DNA of 64,000 bases from Cellulomonas alba (GTDB lineage Bacteria; Actinomycetota; Actinomycetes; Actinomycetales; Cellulomonadaceae). The notes under the pieces were generated by a model that saw only the letters and a list, made by a program, of their open reading frames with translations, made no database searches and had not been told where the DNA came from. Shown piece by piece: positions 1-9,511 of the stretch (its first letter is position 1; every line of letters starts with the position of its first letter). The translations under genes and the position numbers were made by a program. The stretch lies in assembly GCF_030362835.1 (NCBI RefSeq), contig NZ_JAUCGQ010000002.1:434001-498000 (forward strand), given 5' to 3'.

Positions 1-1
1 T

Positions 2-937
2 GTCCGCGACGATCGCGTCGGTCGTGCGCCCCGAGAGGCGCGACTCCGTGCTCGGCAGCAGGCGGTGTGCGAGCACGGGCACGGCGAGGAGCTGCACGTC
101 GTCGGGCAGCACGTGGTCGCGGCCGTCCATCGCGGCGAGGGACTTCGCGGCGCGCAGCAGCTGGATGGCGGCGCGCGGCGACGCCCCGAGGCGCAGGCCG
201 TGGTCCGCGCGGCTCGCGCCGACGAGGTCCACGACGTACTGCTTGACGGCGGGCGCGGCGTACAGCCGGCGCGTGGTGTCGATCAGGTGCGCGACGTGCG
301 CGGCGTCGGTCACGGGGGAGAGCCGGTCGAGCGGGTCGGCGGACTCCTGGATCTCGAGCATCTCGAGCTCCGCCTCGACGCTCGGGTAGCCGACGGTCAG
401 GCGCGCCATGAACCGGTCGCGCTGCGCCTCGGGCAGCGGGTACGTGCCCTCCATCTCCACCGGGTTCTGCGTCGCGACGACGAGGAAGGGCCGCGGCAGC
501 GGGTAGCTGTGGCCGTCGACCGTCGCCTGCGCCTCCTGCATGCACTCGAGCAGCGCCGACTGCGTCTTCGGCGAGGCGCGGTTGATCTCGTCGCCGATCA
601 CGACGTGCGCGAACACCGGGCCCGGCCGGAACTCGAACTCGTGCGTCTGGCTGCGGAAGATGTTGACCCCGGTGAGGTCGCTGGGCAGCAGGTCCGGCGT
701 GAACTGGATGCGGCCGACCGTGCAGTCGATCGACCTGGCGAGCGCCTTGGCGAGGGTGGTCTTGCCGACGCCCGGCACGTCCTCGAGCAGCAGGTGCCCC
801 TCGGCGAGCAGGACGGCGAGCGTCACGCGCACCAGCTCGGGCCTGCCCGTGACGACGCTCTCGATGCCGGCCCGCATCCGGCCCGCGGTCTGGACGACGT
901 CGTCGAGCTCGTTCGACGACGGTACTGCCTGCAGCAT
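2..937 (-). CDS. MoxR-family AAA+ ATPase (3' end cut by window edge)
   Basis: Reading the minus strand from the ATG at 937 gives about 312 codons without a stop. The protein shows Walker A GVGKTTLAKALA near residue 60, a Walker B stretch VVIGDEINRASPKTQSALLE, the sensor-type segment VATQNPVEMEGTYPLPEAQ and the MoxR lid region. MoxR ATPases act as chaperones that help mature or insert cofactors into partner proteins, usually encoded beside DUF58 and VWA genes; any such partners would lie off the left edge. AAAGGAGG sits just upstream of the ATG and fixes the start. Family members are about 320-350 aa, so only a short C-terminal piece is missing. It diverges from mraZ, and the shared intergenic region carries MraZ-type boxes. 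Confidence 0.93.
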   Translation of the reverse strand, partial: MLQAVPSSNELDDVVQTAGRMRAGIESVVTGRPELVRVTLAVLLAEGHLLLEDVPGVGKTTLAKALARSIDCTVGRIQFTPDLLPSDLTGVNIFRSQTHEFEFRPGPVFAHVVIGDEINRASPKTQSALLECMQEAQATVDGHSYPLPRPFLVVATQNPVEMEGTYPLPEAQRDRFMARLTVGYPSVEAELEMLEIQESADPLDRLSPVTDAAHVAHLIDTTRRLYAAPAVKQYVVDLVGASRADHGLRLGASPRAAIQLLRAAKSLAAMDGRDHVLPDDVQLLAVPVLAHRLLPSTESRLSGRTTDAIVAD

Positions 938-1003
938 GACGCCTCCTTTGGCGATCTGGTCCGAGCCTACGGGGCGCCCGGGGGTGCCACATGGATACCG
1001 GCT

Positions 1004-1019
1004 CTCCACTTCGCTCCAC
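1004..1019 (-). promoter_or_regulatory. MraZ-type box pair facing moxR
   Basis: On the minus strand GTGGAG occurs at 1014-1019 and 1004-1009, spaced exactly 10 bp. This is the same hexamer and period as the array before mraZ. It lies 67 bp upstream of the moxR ATG. MraZ of several bacteria binds direct repeats of this type; binding here is inferred. Confidence 0.5.
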
Positions 1020-1129
1020 CGGATCAACGCGCCGGGCCTCCCGCGCACTCCACGAGGCGGACACGTGTCCGGTTCGAACCGTACCGAGGTCACGACACGC
1101 GGTGACAGCCCCGGGTCTCGCACGGCTCC

Positions 1130-1145
1130 CTCCACTCCGCTCCAC
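1130..1145 (-). promoter_or_regulatory. Second MraZ-type box pair on the minus strand
   Basis: GTGGAG at 1140-1145 and 1130-1135 on the minus strand, again with a 10 bp period. It lies between the moxR-proximal pair and the mraZ-proximal array. A lone GTGGAG copy is also present on the minus strand at 1048-1053. Confidence 0.5.
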
Positions 1146-1206
1146 CGGTGCTGACGTGCATCGACGCTCGCTCAGACGGGTGAAAGACGGCTCTTGACCG
1201 GTGCTG

Positions 1207-1242
1207 GTGGAGGGAAGTGGAGTACCGTGGAGGCACGTGGTG
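1207..1242 (+). promoter_or_regulatory. MraZ operator array upstream of mraZ
   Basis: Four direct repeats GTGGAG, GTGGAG, GTGGAG, GTGGTG start at 1207, 1217, 1227 and 1237, an exact 10 bp period (one helical turn). MraZ is known to bind such repeats before its own gene and repress the dcw operon. A TTGACC at 1194-1199 is a possible -35, which would place the boxes over the -10 and start region, as expected for repression. No clear -10 was seen. Confidence 0.8.
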
Positions 1243-1284
1243 AGGCGGGGAGGCCGAGCCCGGGTGAAGAGCGGGGAGGCGGGC

Positions 1285-1761
1285 ATGGCACTCGAGCCGT
1301 CCTCGGGCCTGCTCGGTTCGCTCGCGCCGTTCCTGGGCACCTACACGCCGCGTCTCGACGAGAAGGGCCGGCTGATCCTCCCCGCGAAGTTCCGTGCGCA
1401 GCTCGCGCCCGGCCTCGTCATGACGCGCGGCCAGGAGCGCTGCCTCTTCCTGCTGCCGTTGGACGAGTTCCGCGTCATGCACGACCAGCTCCGTCAGGCG
1501 CCCGTCACGAGCAAGCAGGCGCGCGACTACCTGCGCGTCTTCCTGTCGGGGGCGAGCGACGAGCTGCCGGACAAGCAGGGCCGCGTCTCGATCCCGCCGA
1601 TGCTGCGCAAGTACGCCGGCCTCGACCGCGACGTCGCCGTGATCGGCGCCGGCACGCGCGTCGAGATCTGGGACCTCGCGGCCTGGGAGACCTACCTCGC
1701 CGAGCAGGAGGCGGGCTACGCCGACACCGCGGAGGAGGTCTTCCCGAACGGACCGTTCTGA
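1285..1761 (+). CDS. mraZ: Transcriptional regulator MraZ
   Basis: A 158-aa protein with two SpoVT/AbrB-like halves, each carrying the DxxxR signature: [13 protein letters not shown] at residues 25-37 and DKQGRVSIP from residue 96. MraZ forms a ring-shaped oligomer that binds repeated GTGG[A/T]G boxes and regulates the dcw operon, including itself. The ATG at 1285 was chosen because GGGGAGG stands 6-7 nt before it. An upstream in-frame GTG at 1201 would add 28 residues encoded by the operator array and is unlikely. The protein is slightly longer than the usual 143 aa because of an N-terminal extension before FLGTYTP. First gene of the dcw cluster. Confidence 0.96.
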   Translation: MALEPSSGLLGSLAPFLGTYTPRLDEKGRLILPAKFRAQLAPGLVMTRGQERCLFLLPLDEFRVMHDQLRQAPVTSKQARDYLRVFLSGASDELPDKQGRVSIPPMLRKYAGLDRDVAVIGAGTRVEIWDLAAWETYLAEQEAGYADTAEEVFPNGPF

Positions 1762-1771
1762 CGCACGACAC

Positions 1772-1933
1772 GCACCACGCACGACATGCACCACGCACCA
1801 CGCACCACAGGCCCGCAAGGCCGTACGGCGAGACCTCCTCCCGTCGCTGCGACGCACTTCCCCGGCGTCGCAGGGTCGGTGGGGGATCTGGTCGGACGGC
1901 GGAGGGGCCGCCCGACCACCAACCACGCACCAC
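1772..1933. repeat. GCACCAC heptamer repeats in the mraZ-rsmH spacer
   Basis: The 222-bp gap between mraZ and rsmH contains GCACCAC at 1772, 1788, 1795, 1802 and 1927. Three of these are tandem with a 7 bp period. The minus strand reads GTGGTGC, close to the core of the MraZ box, but the period differs from the 10 bp operator. No gene was seen here; the gap is transcribed leader between two cotranscribed genes. Confidence 0.5.
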
Positions 1934-1983
1934 ACGACGCCCGCGGACCACGCGGGCGCGGCACGGCAGAGGAAGGAGCCGGA

Positions 1984-2988
1984 GTGGACAAGATCGACGC
2001 CGCCGCGCGGCACACCCCCGTGCTCCTGCAGCGGTGCCTCGACCTGCTCGCGCCGGCGTTCGAGGTCGACGCGCCCGTGATGGTGGACTCGACGCTCGGC
2101 ATGGGCGGCCACACGGAGGGCGTCCTGCGGGCGTTCCCCCACGTGCGCGTCGTCGGTCTGGACCGCGACCCGCAGGCGCTCGAGCTGGCGGGGCGCCGGC
2201 TGGCGCCGTTCGGCGACCGGTTCACGGGCGTGCACGCGGTGTACGACGAGATCCGCGACGTGCTGGCGCGGCTCGGCCTCCCGGCCGCGCACGGCGTGCT
2301 CATGGACCTCGGCGTCTCGTCGCTGCAGCTCGATGAGGCCGAGCGCGGGTTCGCCTACGCGCAGGACGCGCCGCTCGACATGCGCATGGACCCCACGACG
2401 GGTCGCACCGCCGCCGACGTGCTCAACACGTACGACGAGCGCGACCTCGTGCGGATCCTGCGGGCCTACGGCGAGGAGCGGTTCGCCCCGCGCATCGCCC
2501 GGTCGATCGTCGCGGCGCGAGCCAAGGCCCCGCTCGCCCGCACCGGCGAGCTCGTCGACCTCGTGCGCGCCTCGATCCCGGCGGCCGCGCGCAAGACGGG
2601 CGGTCACCCGGCCAAGCGCACGTTCCAGGCGCTCCGGATCGAGGTCAACGCCGAGCTCGAGGTGCTCGAGCGCGCGCTGCCCGAGTCGATCGAGGCGCTC
2701 GCGGTCGGCGGCCGGATCGTCGTCGAGGCCTACCAGTCTCTCGAGGACCGCCTGGTCAAGCGCGCGCTCGCGGCGGGCGCCACGTCGAGCGCGCCCCCCG
2801 GGCTGCCGGTCGAGCCGGAGACCCACGCGCCGTACCTGCGGCTCGTCACGCGCGGCGCGGAGGAGGCCGACGAGGCCGAGCTCGCCCGCAACCCGCGGTC
2901 CGCGTCGGTGCGCCTGCGCGCCGCCGAGCGGGTCCGCCCCACGCCCGACCACCTGTTGCCCCGCACTCCCGGAAGGAGGGCCGCATGA
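1984..2988 (+). CDS. rsmH: 16S rRNA (cytosine(1402)-N4)-methyltransferase RsmH
   Basis: A 334-aa SAM-dependent methyltransferase that modifies C1402 in the decoding centre of 16S rRNA. The SAM-binding loop [12 protein letters not shown] begins near residue 35. Further family hallmarks are GLDRDPQAL, the segment [19 protein letters not shown], the PLDMRMDP motif, and late FQALRIEVN and [12 protein letters not shown]. The GTG start is preceded by AAGGAG with a 5-nt spacer. Upstream in-frame codons are low-complexity His/Pro/Arg and were rejected. The stop overlaps the ftsL ATG by 4 nt, suggesting translational coupling. Confidence 0.97.
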   Translation: MDKIDAAARHTPVLLQRCLDLLAPAFEVDAPVMVDSTLGMGGHTEGVLRAFPHVRVVGLDRDPQALELAGRRLAPFGDRFTGVHAVYDEIRDVLARLGLPAAHGVLMDLGVSSLQLDEAERGFAYAQDAPLDMRMDPTTGRTAADVLNTYDERDLVRILRAYGEERFAPRIARSIVAARAKAPLARTGELVDLVRASIPAAARKTGGHPAKRTFQALRIEVNAELEVLERALPESIEALAVGGRIVVEAYQSLEDRLVKRALAAGATSSAPPGLPVEPETHAPYLRLVTRGAEEADEAELARNPRSASVRLRAAERVRPTPDHLLPRTPGRRAA

Positions 2989-3404
2989 GCGCCCAGCAGG
3001 CCGCGCGCGTCGCGACCCCCGCCCGTCGGCCCACCCCCGCCGCCACGCCGGCGCCCGCGGCCGCACCTCGGCTCCGCCTGGTGCGGGCGCCGCAGCAGGC
3101 GCGCACGCGCGTCCCGTTCGTGCTCGCGTGCATGGCCGTGCTCGCGGGCGCGCTGCTCGCCGCGCTGCTGCTCAACACGCAGATGGCGCAGTCCGCCTAC
3201 GTGAAGTACGACCTGTCGAACCAGCTCGGGCGGCTGCAGCAGGACCAGAAGGAGCTGACCGCGCAGCTCGACGCGAAGTCGTCGCCGAGCCAGATCGCCA
3301 AGGCCGCGCGCGCGATCGGCATGGTCCCGGCGCCCGGCACGGGCTGGATCACGCTGAAGGACGGCACGGTCCGCGCGGCGCCGAGCGCCGCCAAGGCCGG
3401 ATGA
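2985..3404 (+). CDS. ftsL: Cell division protein FtsL-like
   Basis: A 139-aa bitopic membrane protein. It has an Ala/Pro-rich cytoplasmic N terminus (1-42), one transmembrane helix at about 43-64, and a periplasmic heptad region (about 68-98, with [16 protein letters not shown]) that would pair with FtsB in the divisome complex activating FtsW/FtsI. FtsL is poorly conserved, so the assignment rests on size, topology and position between rsmH and ftsI. It is joined by ATGA overlaps to both neighbours. Confidence 0.85.
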   Translation: MSAQQAARVATPARRPTPAATPAPAAAPRLRLVRAPQQARTRVPFVLACMAVLAGALLAALLLNTQMAQSAYVKYDLSNQLGRLQQDQKELTAQLDAKSSPSQIAKAARAIGMVPAPGTGWITLKDGTVRAAPSAAKAG

Positions 3405-5365
3405 CGACACGCGGCGGAGGGTCGACCGGGATCCGGACCGCCCCACCGCACACTGGGCGCATGCCGAGCGACGCGCGGACCGCCCGACCGTCGCCCGGGG
3501 TCCGTGCGCCGCAGGCGCGGGCGCCCCAGGGCCGCGCCGCGGCACCCGCCACCACCCGGCCGTCGGGTCGCCCCGCGCCGCGCACGCTCGAGGTGCCGCC
3601 GCCGCGGCGCACGCGCGGCGGCGGCACGGGGCGCCGCTCGGGCGGTCGCGGCCGGATCGGGTTCCTCGCGGTCGTGATCGGGCTCGTGCTGGCGGTGTTC
3701 GCGGTCAAGCTCGTGTGGGTCCAGGGCTTCTCGGGCGCGTCGACCGCCGCGAAGGCCCGCGACGCGCGGCTGACGTCCGTGGCGACGCTCGGCCTGCGCG
3801 GCGAGATCACCGACGCGAGCGGCGTCACGCTCGCGGCGTCGGTGATCCGGTACGACGTCGCGGTCGACCAGACGCTGATGGCCGACTTCCACTCGTCGAC
3901 GACGGACGTGCCGGACGGCGCGGCGGGCGTCGCCGCGCTGCTCGCGCCGCTGCTGGGCGAGGACCCGGCGGAGCTCGGCGGCGAGCTGGTCGGAGACCGA
4001 CACTTCAAGTACCTGAAGAAGGACGTCCTCCCCGACGTCGCGCGGCAGATCCGGAAGCTCGGCCTGCCGGGCATCACCGTCGACCAGGTCGCCGACCGGG
4101 TGTACCCGAACGGAACGCTCGCCGGGAACGTCATCGGGTTCGTCAACTCGAGCGGCACCGGGCTCGCCGGACTCGAGAAGGAGTTCGACCCGCAGCTCGA
4201 GGGCACGCCGGGCGTCGACGTGTACGAGCGCGGGCTGCACGGCCAGCAGATCCCGGGCGGGTACGAGAAGGACACCCCGGCGAAGCCCGGTGAGTCGCTG
4301 CAGCTCACGCTCGACGCCGACATCCAGTACGCGGCCGAGTCGGCGCTCGCCGACCAGATCCGGGCCACGGGCGCGTCGTCGGGCACGGTGATCGCGGTCG
4401 ACGTGCGGACCGGCGAGGTCCTGGCGATGGCGGACTCCAAGCGGGTCGACCCGAACAAGCCGGGCAACCAGGTCGGGTCGCTGACGCCGGCGATCTCCGA
4501 CGTCTTCGAGCCGGGCTCGACGGGCAAGGTCGTCACCATGGCGAACGCCCTCGAGCACGACATCGTGACGCCGACGTCGCACTTCAAGGTGCCGTACTCG
4601 TACACGACCGCCAACGGGCAGTCGTTCCACGACGCCGAGCAGCACGGCCTCGAGAAGCTGACGACGACGGGCGTCCTGGCGGAGTCGTCCAACGCGGGCA
4701 CCGTCATGATCGGCCAGCAGCTCAGCAAGCAGCAGCGCTACGACTACCTCGCGAAGTTCGGGTTCGGCACGCGCACCGGGATCGAGATGCCGGGCGAGTC
4801 GCCGGGCATCCTGCACCCGGTGGACCAGTGGGACGGTCGCTCGGAGTACGCAGCGCTGTTCGGCCAGTCGCTCTCCGTCACGGCGCTCCAGGCGGTGTCC
4901 GTGTTCGCGACGGTCGCCAACGGCGGGGTGCGCGTCCAGCCGCACATCGTCAAGGGCTGGACCGCGGCCGACGGCACGTTCACGGCGGCCCCCGCGGCTG
5001 CCAAGACGCGCGTCATCCAGCCGGGCACGGCCAAGACGCTGCTGACGATGATGCAGAGCGTCGTCAACGAGGGCGGCACCGGCACGAACGCCGCGATCCC
5101 CGGCTACCTGGTCGCCGGCAAGACGGGTACCGCGCAGGCGTGGGAGGCCGGCGGCAAGCAGGGCATCACGTCGTCGTTCATCGGCGTCGCGCCCGCGGAC
5201 TCGCCGCGCATCGCCGTCGCCGTGATCCTGCACAACCCCCGGTCGTCGGTGTTCGGCGGCGTCGTGGCGGCGCCCGTGTTCAAGGACGTCGCCGGGTACG
5301 CGCTCCAGCGGCTCGGCGTCGCACCGTCGGGCGCCAAGGCGAAGCTGTTCCCGACGACGTGGTGA
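3401..5365 (+). CDS. ftsI: Septal transpeptidase PBP3 (FtsI/PbpB)
   Basis: A 654-aa class B penicillin-binding protein that cross-links septal peptidoglycan with FtsW. A long disordered basic N terminus precedes a membrane anchor at about 87-108. The pedestal domain follows, then the transpeptidase domain with S373-T-G-K (nucleophile), S429-S-N and K574-T-G-T. The ATG at 3401 overlaps the ftsL stop (ATGA); an internal ATG at 3461 is a possible alternative start. The reading frame stays open far upstream, but that part is a shadow of rsmH. Confidence 0.96.
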   Translation: MTTRGGGSTGIRTAPPHTGRMPSDARTARPSPGVRAPQARAPQGRAAAPATTRPSGRPAPRTLEVPPPRRTRGGGTGRRSGGRGRIGFLAVVIGLVLAVFAVKLVWVQGFSGASTAAKARDARLTSVATLGLRGEITDASGVTLAASVIRYDVAVDQTLMADFHSSTTDVPDGAAGVAALLAPLLGEDPAELGGELVGDRHFKYLKKDVLPDVARQIRKLGLPGITVDQVADRVYPNGTLAGNVIGFVNSSGTGLAGLEKEFDPQLEGTPGVDVYERGLHGQQIPGGYEKDTPAKPGESLQLTLDADIQYAAESALADQIRATGASSGTVIAVDVRTGEVLAMADSKRVDPNKPGNQVGSLTPAISDVFEPGSTGKVVTMANALEHDIVTPTSHFKVPYSYTTANGQSFHDAEQHGLEKLTTTGVLAESSNAGTVMIGQQLSKQQRYDYLAKFGFGTRTGIEMPGESPGILHPVDQWDGRSEYAALFGQSLSVTALQAVSVFATVANGGVRVQPHIVKGWTAADGTFTAAPAAAKTRVIQPGTAKTLLTMMQSVVNEGGTGTNAAIPGYLVAGKTGTAQAWEAGGKQGITSSFIGVAPADSPRIAVAVILHNPRSSVFGGVVAAPVFKDVAGYALQRLGVAPSGAKAKLFPTTW

Positions 5366-5423
5366 GCGGGACCGGCGCGGCCGCCGCGGCCTCTCGACGG
5401 GCGGTCGAGGGAGGGGCCCGGGG

Positions 5424-5429
5424 TAGATT
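5424..5429 (+). promoter_or_regulatory. Putative leaderless -10 element before murE
   Basis: TAGATT ends 7 bp before the murE ATG, and no purine-rich ribosome binding site stands between them. This suggests an internal promoter giving a leaderless or near-leaderless murE transcript in the 71-bp ftsI-murE gap, the only substantial gap between rsmH and murD. Confidence 0.55.
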
Positions 5430-5436
5430 CCTCCCT

Positions 5437-7002
5437 ATGACGTCACCGGTCCGGATGCGCCCGCAGGTCCCCGCGGCACACCGGCTGGCCGATCTCGCCG
5501 ACGCGTTCTCGCTGGTGGTGGACCCGTCGCAGGGCGATCGGACGGTCACCGGCATCACCGTCTCGAGCACCGACGTGGAACCGGGCGACGTGTTCGTCGC
5601 GATCCCGGGGCTGCGCGCGCACGGTGCGCGGTTCGCCGACCAGGCGGTCGAGGCCGGCGCGGTCGCCGTCGTCACGGACGCCGCGGGAGCCGAGCTCGTG
5701 ACGGCCGACGTCCCCGTGCTCCTCGCGGACGAGCCCCGGGACCTCGCCGGTCCGCTGGCCGCCTGGGTGTACGACTACCCGGCCGAGCGGCTCGTCTCGG
5801 TCGGCGTGACCGGCACGAACGGCAAGACGACGACCACGTACTTCGTCGAGGCGGCGCTGCGCGCGGTGCACCCTCTGACGGTCCTGCTCGGGACTGTCGA
5901 GCTCCGCATCGGCGACGTCGCGGTCGAGAGCCCGCGCACGACGGTCGAGGCCCCGGCGCTCGAGGCGATCCTCGCGGCGGGTCTCGAGCGGGGAGCCACC
6001 GCGGCCGCGATGGAGGTCTCGTCGCACGCGCTCGCGCTGGGCCGCGTCCGGGGCCTCGAGCTCGACGTCGCCGGGTTCAGCAACCTGCAGCGCGACCACC
6101 TCGACTTCCACGGCGACATGGAGGGCTACTTCCGGGACAAGTCGCGGCTGTTCGCCCCGGGCCAGGCCCGGCGTGGCGTGGTCGTCGTCGACGACGAGTG
6201 GGGCCGCCGCCTCGCGGTGGAGTCGCCGATCCCGGTCGAGACGCTCGCGACGCACGTCGGCGCGCCGGAGGCCCACACGGCTGACTGGGCCGTGACGTGG
6301 GCCGACATCGGCCTCGACGGCGTCGGCTCGTCGTTCGTGCTGCGCGCCCCGGACGGCGCCGAGCACCGCGCCGCGAGCCCGCTGCCGGGCCTCGTCAACG
6401 TCTCCAACGCGGCGCTCGCGATCGTGCTCGCGCACGCGGCGGGCGTCGACCTCGCCGTCGCGATCGACGCCGTCGCGCACGCGCACGAGATCCCGGGCCG
6501 CATGGAGCGCGTCGTCGAGCGCGGCGACGGCCTGCCGCTCTCCCTCGTCGACTACGCGCACACGCCCGACGCGCTTGTGCTCGCGCTCGAGGCCGTGCGC
6601 CCCATCACGCCGGGCCGGCTGGTCATCGTGTTCGGCTCGGACGGCGACCGGGACCGCGGCAAGCGCCCGATCATGGGCGAGATCGCGGCCCGGCTCGCGG
6701 ACGTGCTGGTCGTGACCGACGAGAACCCGCGCTCCGAGGACCCCGCCTCGATCCGCGCCGCGATCCTCGGCGGGGTGCGTTCCGTGCGCCCCGACCTCGC
6801 CGACGTGCACGAGGCCACCAGCCGCGCGCAGGCCATCCACGACGCCCTGGCTCTCGCGACCGAGCGGGACACCGTGATCGTCACGGGCAAGGGCCACGAG
6901 CCGACCCAGGAGATCGCCGGCGTGTTCCACCGGTACAACGACCGTGACGTGATCCGCGAGGCCGTCGCCCTCGCCCGCGCGCGTGCGGAGCAGCACGCGT
7001 GA
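5437..7002 (+). CDS. murE: UDP-MurNAc-tripeptide synthetase MurE
   Basis: A 521-aa Mur ligase that adds the third (diamino) residue to UDP-MurNAc-L-Ala-D-Glu in the cytoplasm. The ATP loop GTNGKTTTT starts at G126. SNLQRDHLDFHGDMEGYFRDK carries the carbamylated Lys region, and YAHTPDAL plus the specificity segment TDENPRSEDP lie in domain 3. The NPR element resembles meso-diaminopimelate-type enzymes. Actinobacteria with ornithine or lysine cell walls can have related motifs, so the substrate is not settled. It overlaps murF by 4 nt (GTGA). Confidence 0.95.
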   Translation: MTSPVRMRPQVPAAHRLADLADAFSLVVDPSQGDRTVTGITVSSTDVEPGDVFVAIPGLRAHGARFADQAVEAGAVAVVTDAAGAELVTADVPVLLADEPRDLAGPLAAWVYDYPAERLVSVGVTGTNGKTTTTYFVEAALRAVHPLTVLLGTVELRIGDVAVESPRTTVEAPALEAILAAGLERGATAAAMEVSSHALALGRVRGLELDVAGFSNLQRDHLDFHGDMEGYFRDKSRLFAPGQARRGVVVVDDEWGRRLAVESPIPVETLATHVGAPEAHTADWAVTWADIGLDGVGSSFVLRAPDGAEHRAASPLPGLVNVSNAALAIVLAHAAGVDLAVAIDAVAHAHEIPGRMERVVERGDGLPLSLVDYAHTPDALVLALEAVRPITPGRLVIVFGSDGDRDRGKRPIMGEIAARLADVLVVTDENPRSEDPASIRAAILGGVRSVRPDLADVHEATSRAQAIHDALALATERDTVIVTGKGHEPTQEIAGVFHRYNDRDVIREAVALARARAEQHA

Positions 7003-8432
7003 TCGCCCTGACTGCGGCCGAGATCGCGGCCGCCACCGGGGGAGTGCTGCGCGGGCTCGAACCTGTGAGCCTCGTGAGCGGCGCGGTGGTCACCGACTCG
7101 CGCGACGTCGAGCCGGGCGGCCTGTTCGTCGCCCTGCCGGGCGAGCACGTCGACGGCCACGACTTCGCGGCCGCGGCCGTGGAACGCGGCGCTGCCGCGG
7201 TGCTCGCGTCGCGCGAGGTCGCGGCGGCCGACGGCACGCCGCTGCCGACGGTGCTCGTGGCCGACGTCGAGCGCGCGCTCGGCGACCTGGCCCGCGAGGT
7301 GCTCGTCCGGCTGCGCGTGGCGGCCACCGAGCCGGGCGGGTCGGACCTGCGCGTCGTCGGCATCACGGGCTCGGTCGGCAAGACGACGACGAAGGACCTG
7401 CTTGCGCAGCTGTGCGGCTCGGTCGGCCCGACGATCGCGCCCGTGCGGTCGTTCAACAACGAGATCGGCCTGCCGCTCACGGTGCTGCGCGCCGACGAGA
7501 CGACGCGCTTCCTCGTGCTCGAGATGGGCGCGAGCGGCATCGGCCACCTGACGTACCTGACGGACATCGCGCCGCCGGACGTGTCGGTCGTGCTCGTCGT
7601 CGGTCAGGCGCACCTCGGCGGCTTCGGCGGCATCGAGGCGGTCGCGAAGGCGAAGGCCGAGATCGTCGAGGGCCTGCTGCCCGACGGCGTCGCGGTGCTG
7701 AACGCCGACGACCCCCGCGTGTCCGCGATGGCGGTGCTCGCGCCGGGCGACGTCGTGACGTTCGGCAACGCGTCGGGCGCCGCGGTCCGCGCGCGCGACG
7801 TACGGCTCGACGCCACGGGTCGCGCGTCGTTCGTCGTCGAGGCGGGTGGCCGGAGCGCCGACGTGCACCTGCGACTCGTCGGCGAGCACCACGTGCACAA
7901 CGCGCTCGCCGCGGCGGCCGCGGCCCTCGCCATCGGCCTCGACCTCGACCAGGTGGCCGACGGCCTGAGCGCCGCCGACGCGCTGAGCCCGCACCGCATG
8001 CACGTCGTCGACCGGCCGGACGGCATCACCGTCGTGGACGACTCGTACAACGCGAACCCCGACTCGATGCGCGCGGCGCTCAAGGCGCTCGCTGTGCTCG
8101 CGGGGCGGGAGCGCCGGTCCGTCGCGGTGCTGGGCGAGATGCTCGAGCTCGGCGACCAGACGCGTGAGGCGCACGACGCGATCGGCCGCCTCGTGGTGCG
8201 CCTCAACATCGGGCTCACGGTCGTCGTGGGCGACGGTGCGCGCGCGATCCGCGACGGGGCGAACCACGAGGGCTCGTGGGGCGACGAGGTCGTGCTGGCC
8301 GACGACCTCGACACCGCGGAGAAGTACCTCGCCGACGAGCTGCGGCCCGGTGACGTGGTCCTGGTCAAGTCGTCCTACGGCGCCGGGCTCTGGCGCCTGG
8401 GTGACCGTCTCGTCGAAGGGGTCGCCTCGTGA
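6999..8432 (+). CDS. murF: UDP-MurNAc-tripeptide:D-Ala-D-Ala ligase MurF
   Basis: A 477-aa Mur ligase adding the D-Ala-D-Ala dipeptide, the last cytoplasmic step that completes the pentapeptide. It has the substrate-binding N domain ([20 protein letters not shown]), the ATP loop [15 protein letters not shown], then [22 protein letters not shown], and a C-terminal domain with [15 protein letters not shown]. The GTG start overlaps the murE stop. Its own stop overlaps the mraY GTG, so murE-murF-mraY-murD are translationally coupled. Confidence 0.96.
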   Translation: MIALTAAEIAAATGGVLRGLEPVSLVSGAVVTDSRDVEPGGLFVALPGEHVDGHDFAAAAVERGAAAVLASREVAAADGTPLPTVLVADVERALGDLAREVLVRLRVAATEPGGSDLRVVGITGSVGKTTTKDLLAQLCGSVGPTIAPVRSFNNEIGLPLTVLRADETTRFLVLEMGASGIGHLTYLTDIAPPDVSVVLVVGQAHLGGFGGIEAVAKAKAEIVEGLLPDGVAVLNADDPRVSAMAVLAPGDVVTFGNASGAAVRARDVRLDATGRASFVVEAGGRSADVHLRLVGEHHVHNALAAAAAALAIGLDLDQVADGLSAADALSPHRMHVVDRPDGITVVDDSYNANPDSMRAALKALAVLAGRERRSVAVLGEMLELGDQTREAHDAIGRLVVRLNIGLTVVVGDGARAIRDGANHEGSWGDEVVLADDLDTAEKYLADELRPGDVVLVKSSYGAGLWRLGDRLVEGVAS

Positions 8433-9511
8433 GAGCGCTGTTGATCTCGGGCGGGCTCGCGATGGTCGTCGCGCTGTTCGGCACGCCGTTGTTCATCCGG
8501 TTCCTCGTCGCCCGCGAGTACGGGCAGTTCATCCGCCAGGACGGTCCGACCGCGCACCTGACCAAGCGCGGGACGCCGACCATGGGCGGAGTCGTCATCA
8601 TCCTCGCGACGCTCATCGGCTGGGGCGGCGGCATCGTCTTCACGGGGCACCCGCCGACCGCGTCGGCGCTGCTCGTGCTGTTCCTGATGACCGGCCTCGG
8701 CGTCGTCGGGTTCCTCGACGACTTCATCAAGATCTCCCGGCAGCGCAGCCTCGGGCTCAAGGCGCGGTGGAAGATCGTCGGGCAGGGCGTCGTCGGCGTC
8801 GCGTTCTCGCTGGCGGCGCTCGGGTTCCCGAACCCGTTGGGGTACAAGCCGGCGTCGACGCACATCTCGTTCATCCGGGACACGAAGCTCGACCTCGCGT
8901 TCTGGGGCACGACCGTCGGCGTGATCCTCTTCATCGTCTGGGCGAACTTCCTCATCACCGCGTGGTCGAACGCGGTGAACCTCACGGACGGGCTCGACGG
9001 GCTCGCGACCGGTGCGTCGCTCATCGTGTTCGGCGCCTACGTCGTGGTCGGGGTGTGGCAGTTCAACCAGAGCTGCCAGCGGTTCACGACCGCCGGCGCG
9101 CACTGCTACGAGACGCGCGACCCGCTGTCGCTCGCGATCGTGGCGGCCGCGATCACGGGCGCGTGCTTCGGGTTCCTGTGGTGGAACGCGAGCCCCGCGA
9201 AGATCTTCATGGGCGACACCGGCTCGCTCGCGCTCGGCGGCGCGCTCGCCGGCCTGTCGATCCTGACGCGGACCGAGATCCTCGCGGTCATCATCGGCGG
9301 GCTGTTCGTCATCGAGGTGCTCTCGGACGTCATCCAGATCACCTCCTTCAAGCTGACCCGCCGGCGCGTGTTCAAGATGGCCCCGCTGCACCACCACTTC
9401 GAGCTCCAGGGCTGGGGCGAGGTGACGATCGTGATCCGGTTCTGGATCATCGCGGGACTGTGCGTCGCGCTCGGCGTCGGCACGTTCTACGCGGAGTGGG
9501 TGAGCGGGTGA
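8429..9511 (+). CDS. mraY: Phospho-MurNAc-pentapeptide transferase MraY
   Basis: A 360-aa polytopic membrane enzyme that transfers phospho-MurNAc-pentapeptide onto undecaprenyl phosphate, making lipid I. It has about ten transmembrane segments. Signature motifs are GTPTMGG near the N terminus, FLDDFIKI with the Asp pair, [24 protein letters not shown] and the cytoplasmic HHHFELQGW loop. The GTG start overlaps murF and the stop overlaps murD. Confidence 0.97.
   Translation: MRALLISGGLAMVVALFGTPLFIRFLVAREYGQFIRQDGPTAHLTKRGTPTMGGVVIILATLIGWGGGIVFTGHPPTASALLVLFLMTGLGVVGFLDDFIKISRQRSLGLKARWKIVGQGVVGVAFSLAALGFPNPLGYKPASTHISFIRDTKLDLAFWGTTVGVILFIVWANFLITAWSNAVNLTDGLDGLATGASLIVFGAYVVVGVWQFNQSCQRFTTAGAHCYETRDPLSLAIVAAAITGACFGFLWWNASPAKIFMGDTGSLALGGALAGLSILTRTEILAVIIGGLFVIEVLSDVIQITSFKLTRRRVFKMAPLHHHFELQGWGEVTIVIRFWIIAGLCVALGVGTFYAEWVSG

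Noticed and set aside
1090..3066. Long minus-strand open frame opposite mraZ and rsmH
   Set aside because: Arg/Asp/His-rich shadow of real genes on the plus strand, typical of very G+C-rich DNA; no recognisable domain.
5366..5436. G+C-rich inverted stretch after ftsI considered as a terminator
   Set aside because: Only short imperfect pairing; a terminator there is not supported, although murE does seem to have its own promoter.
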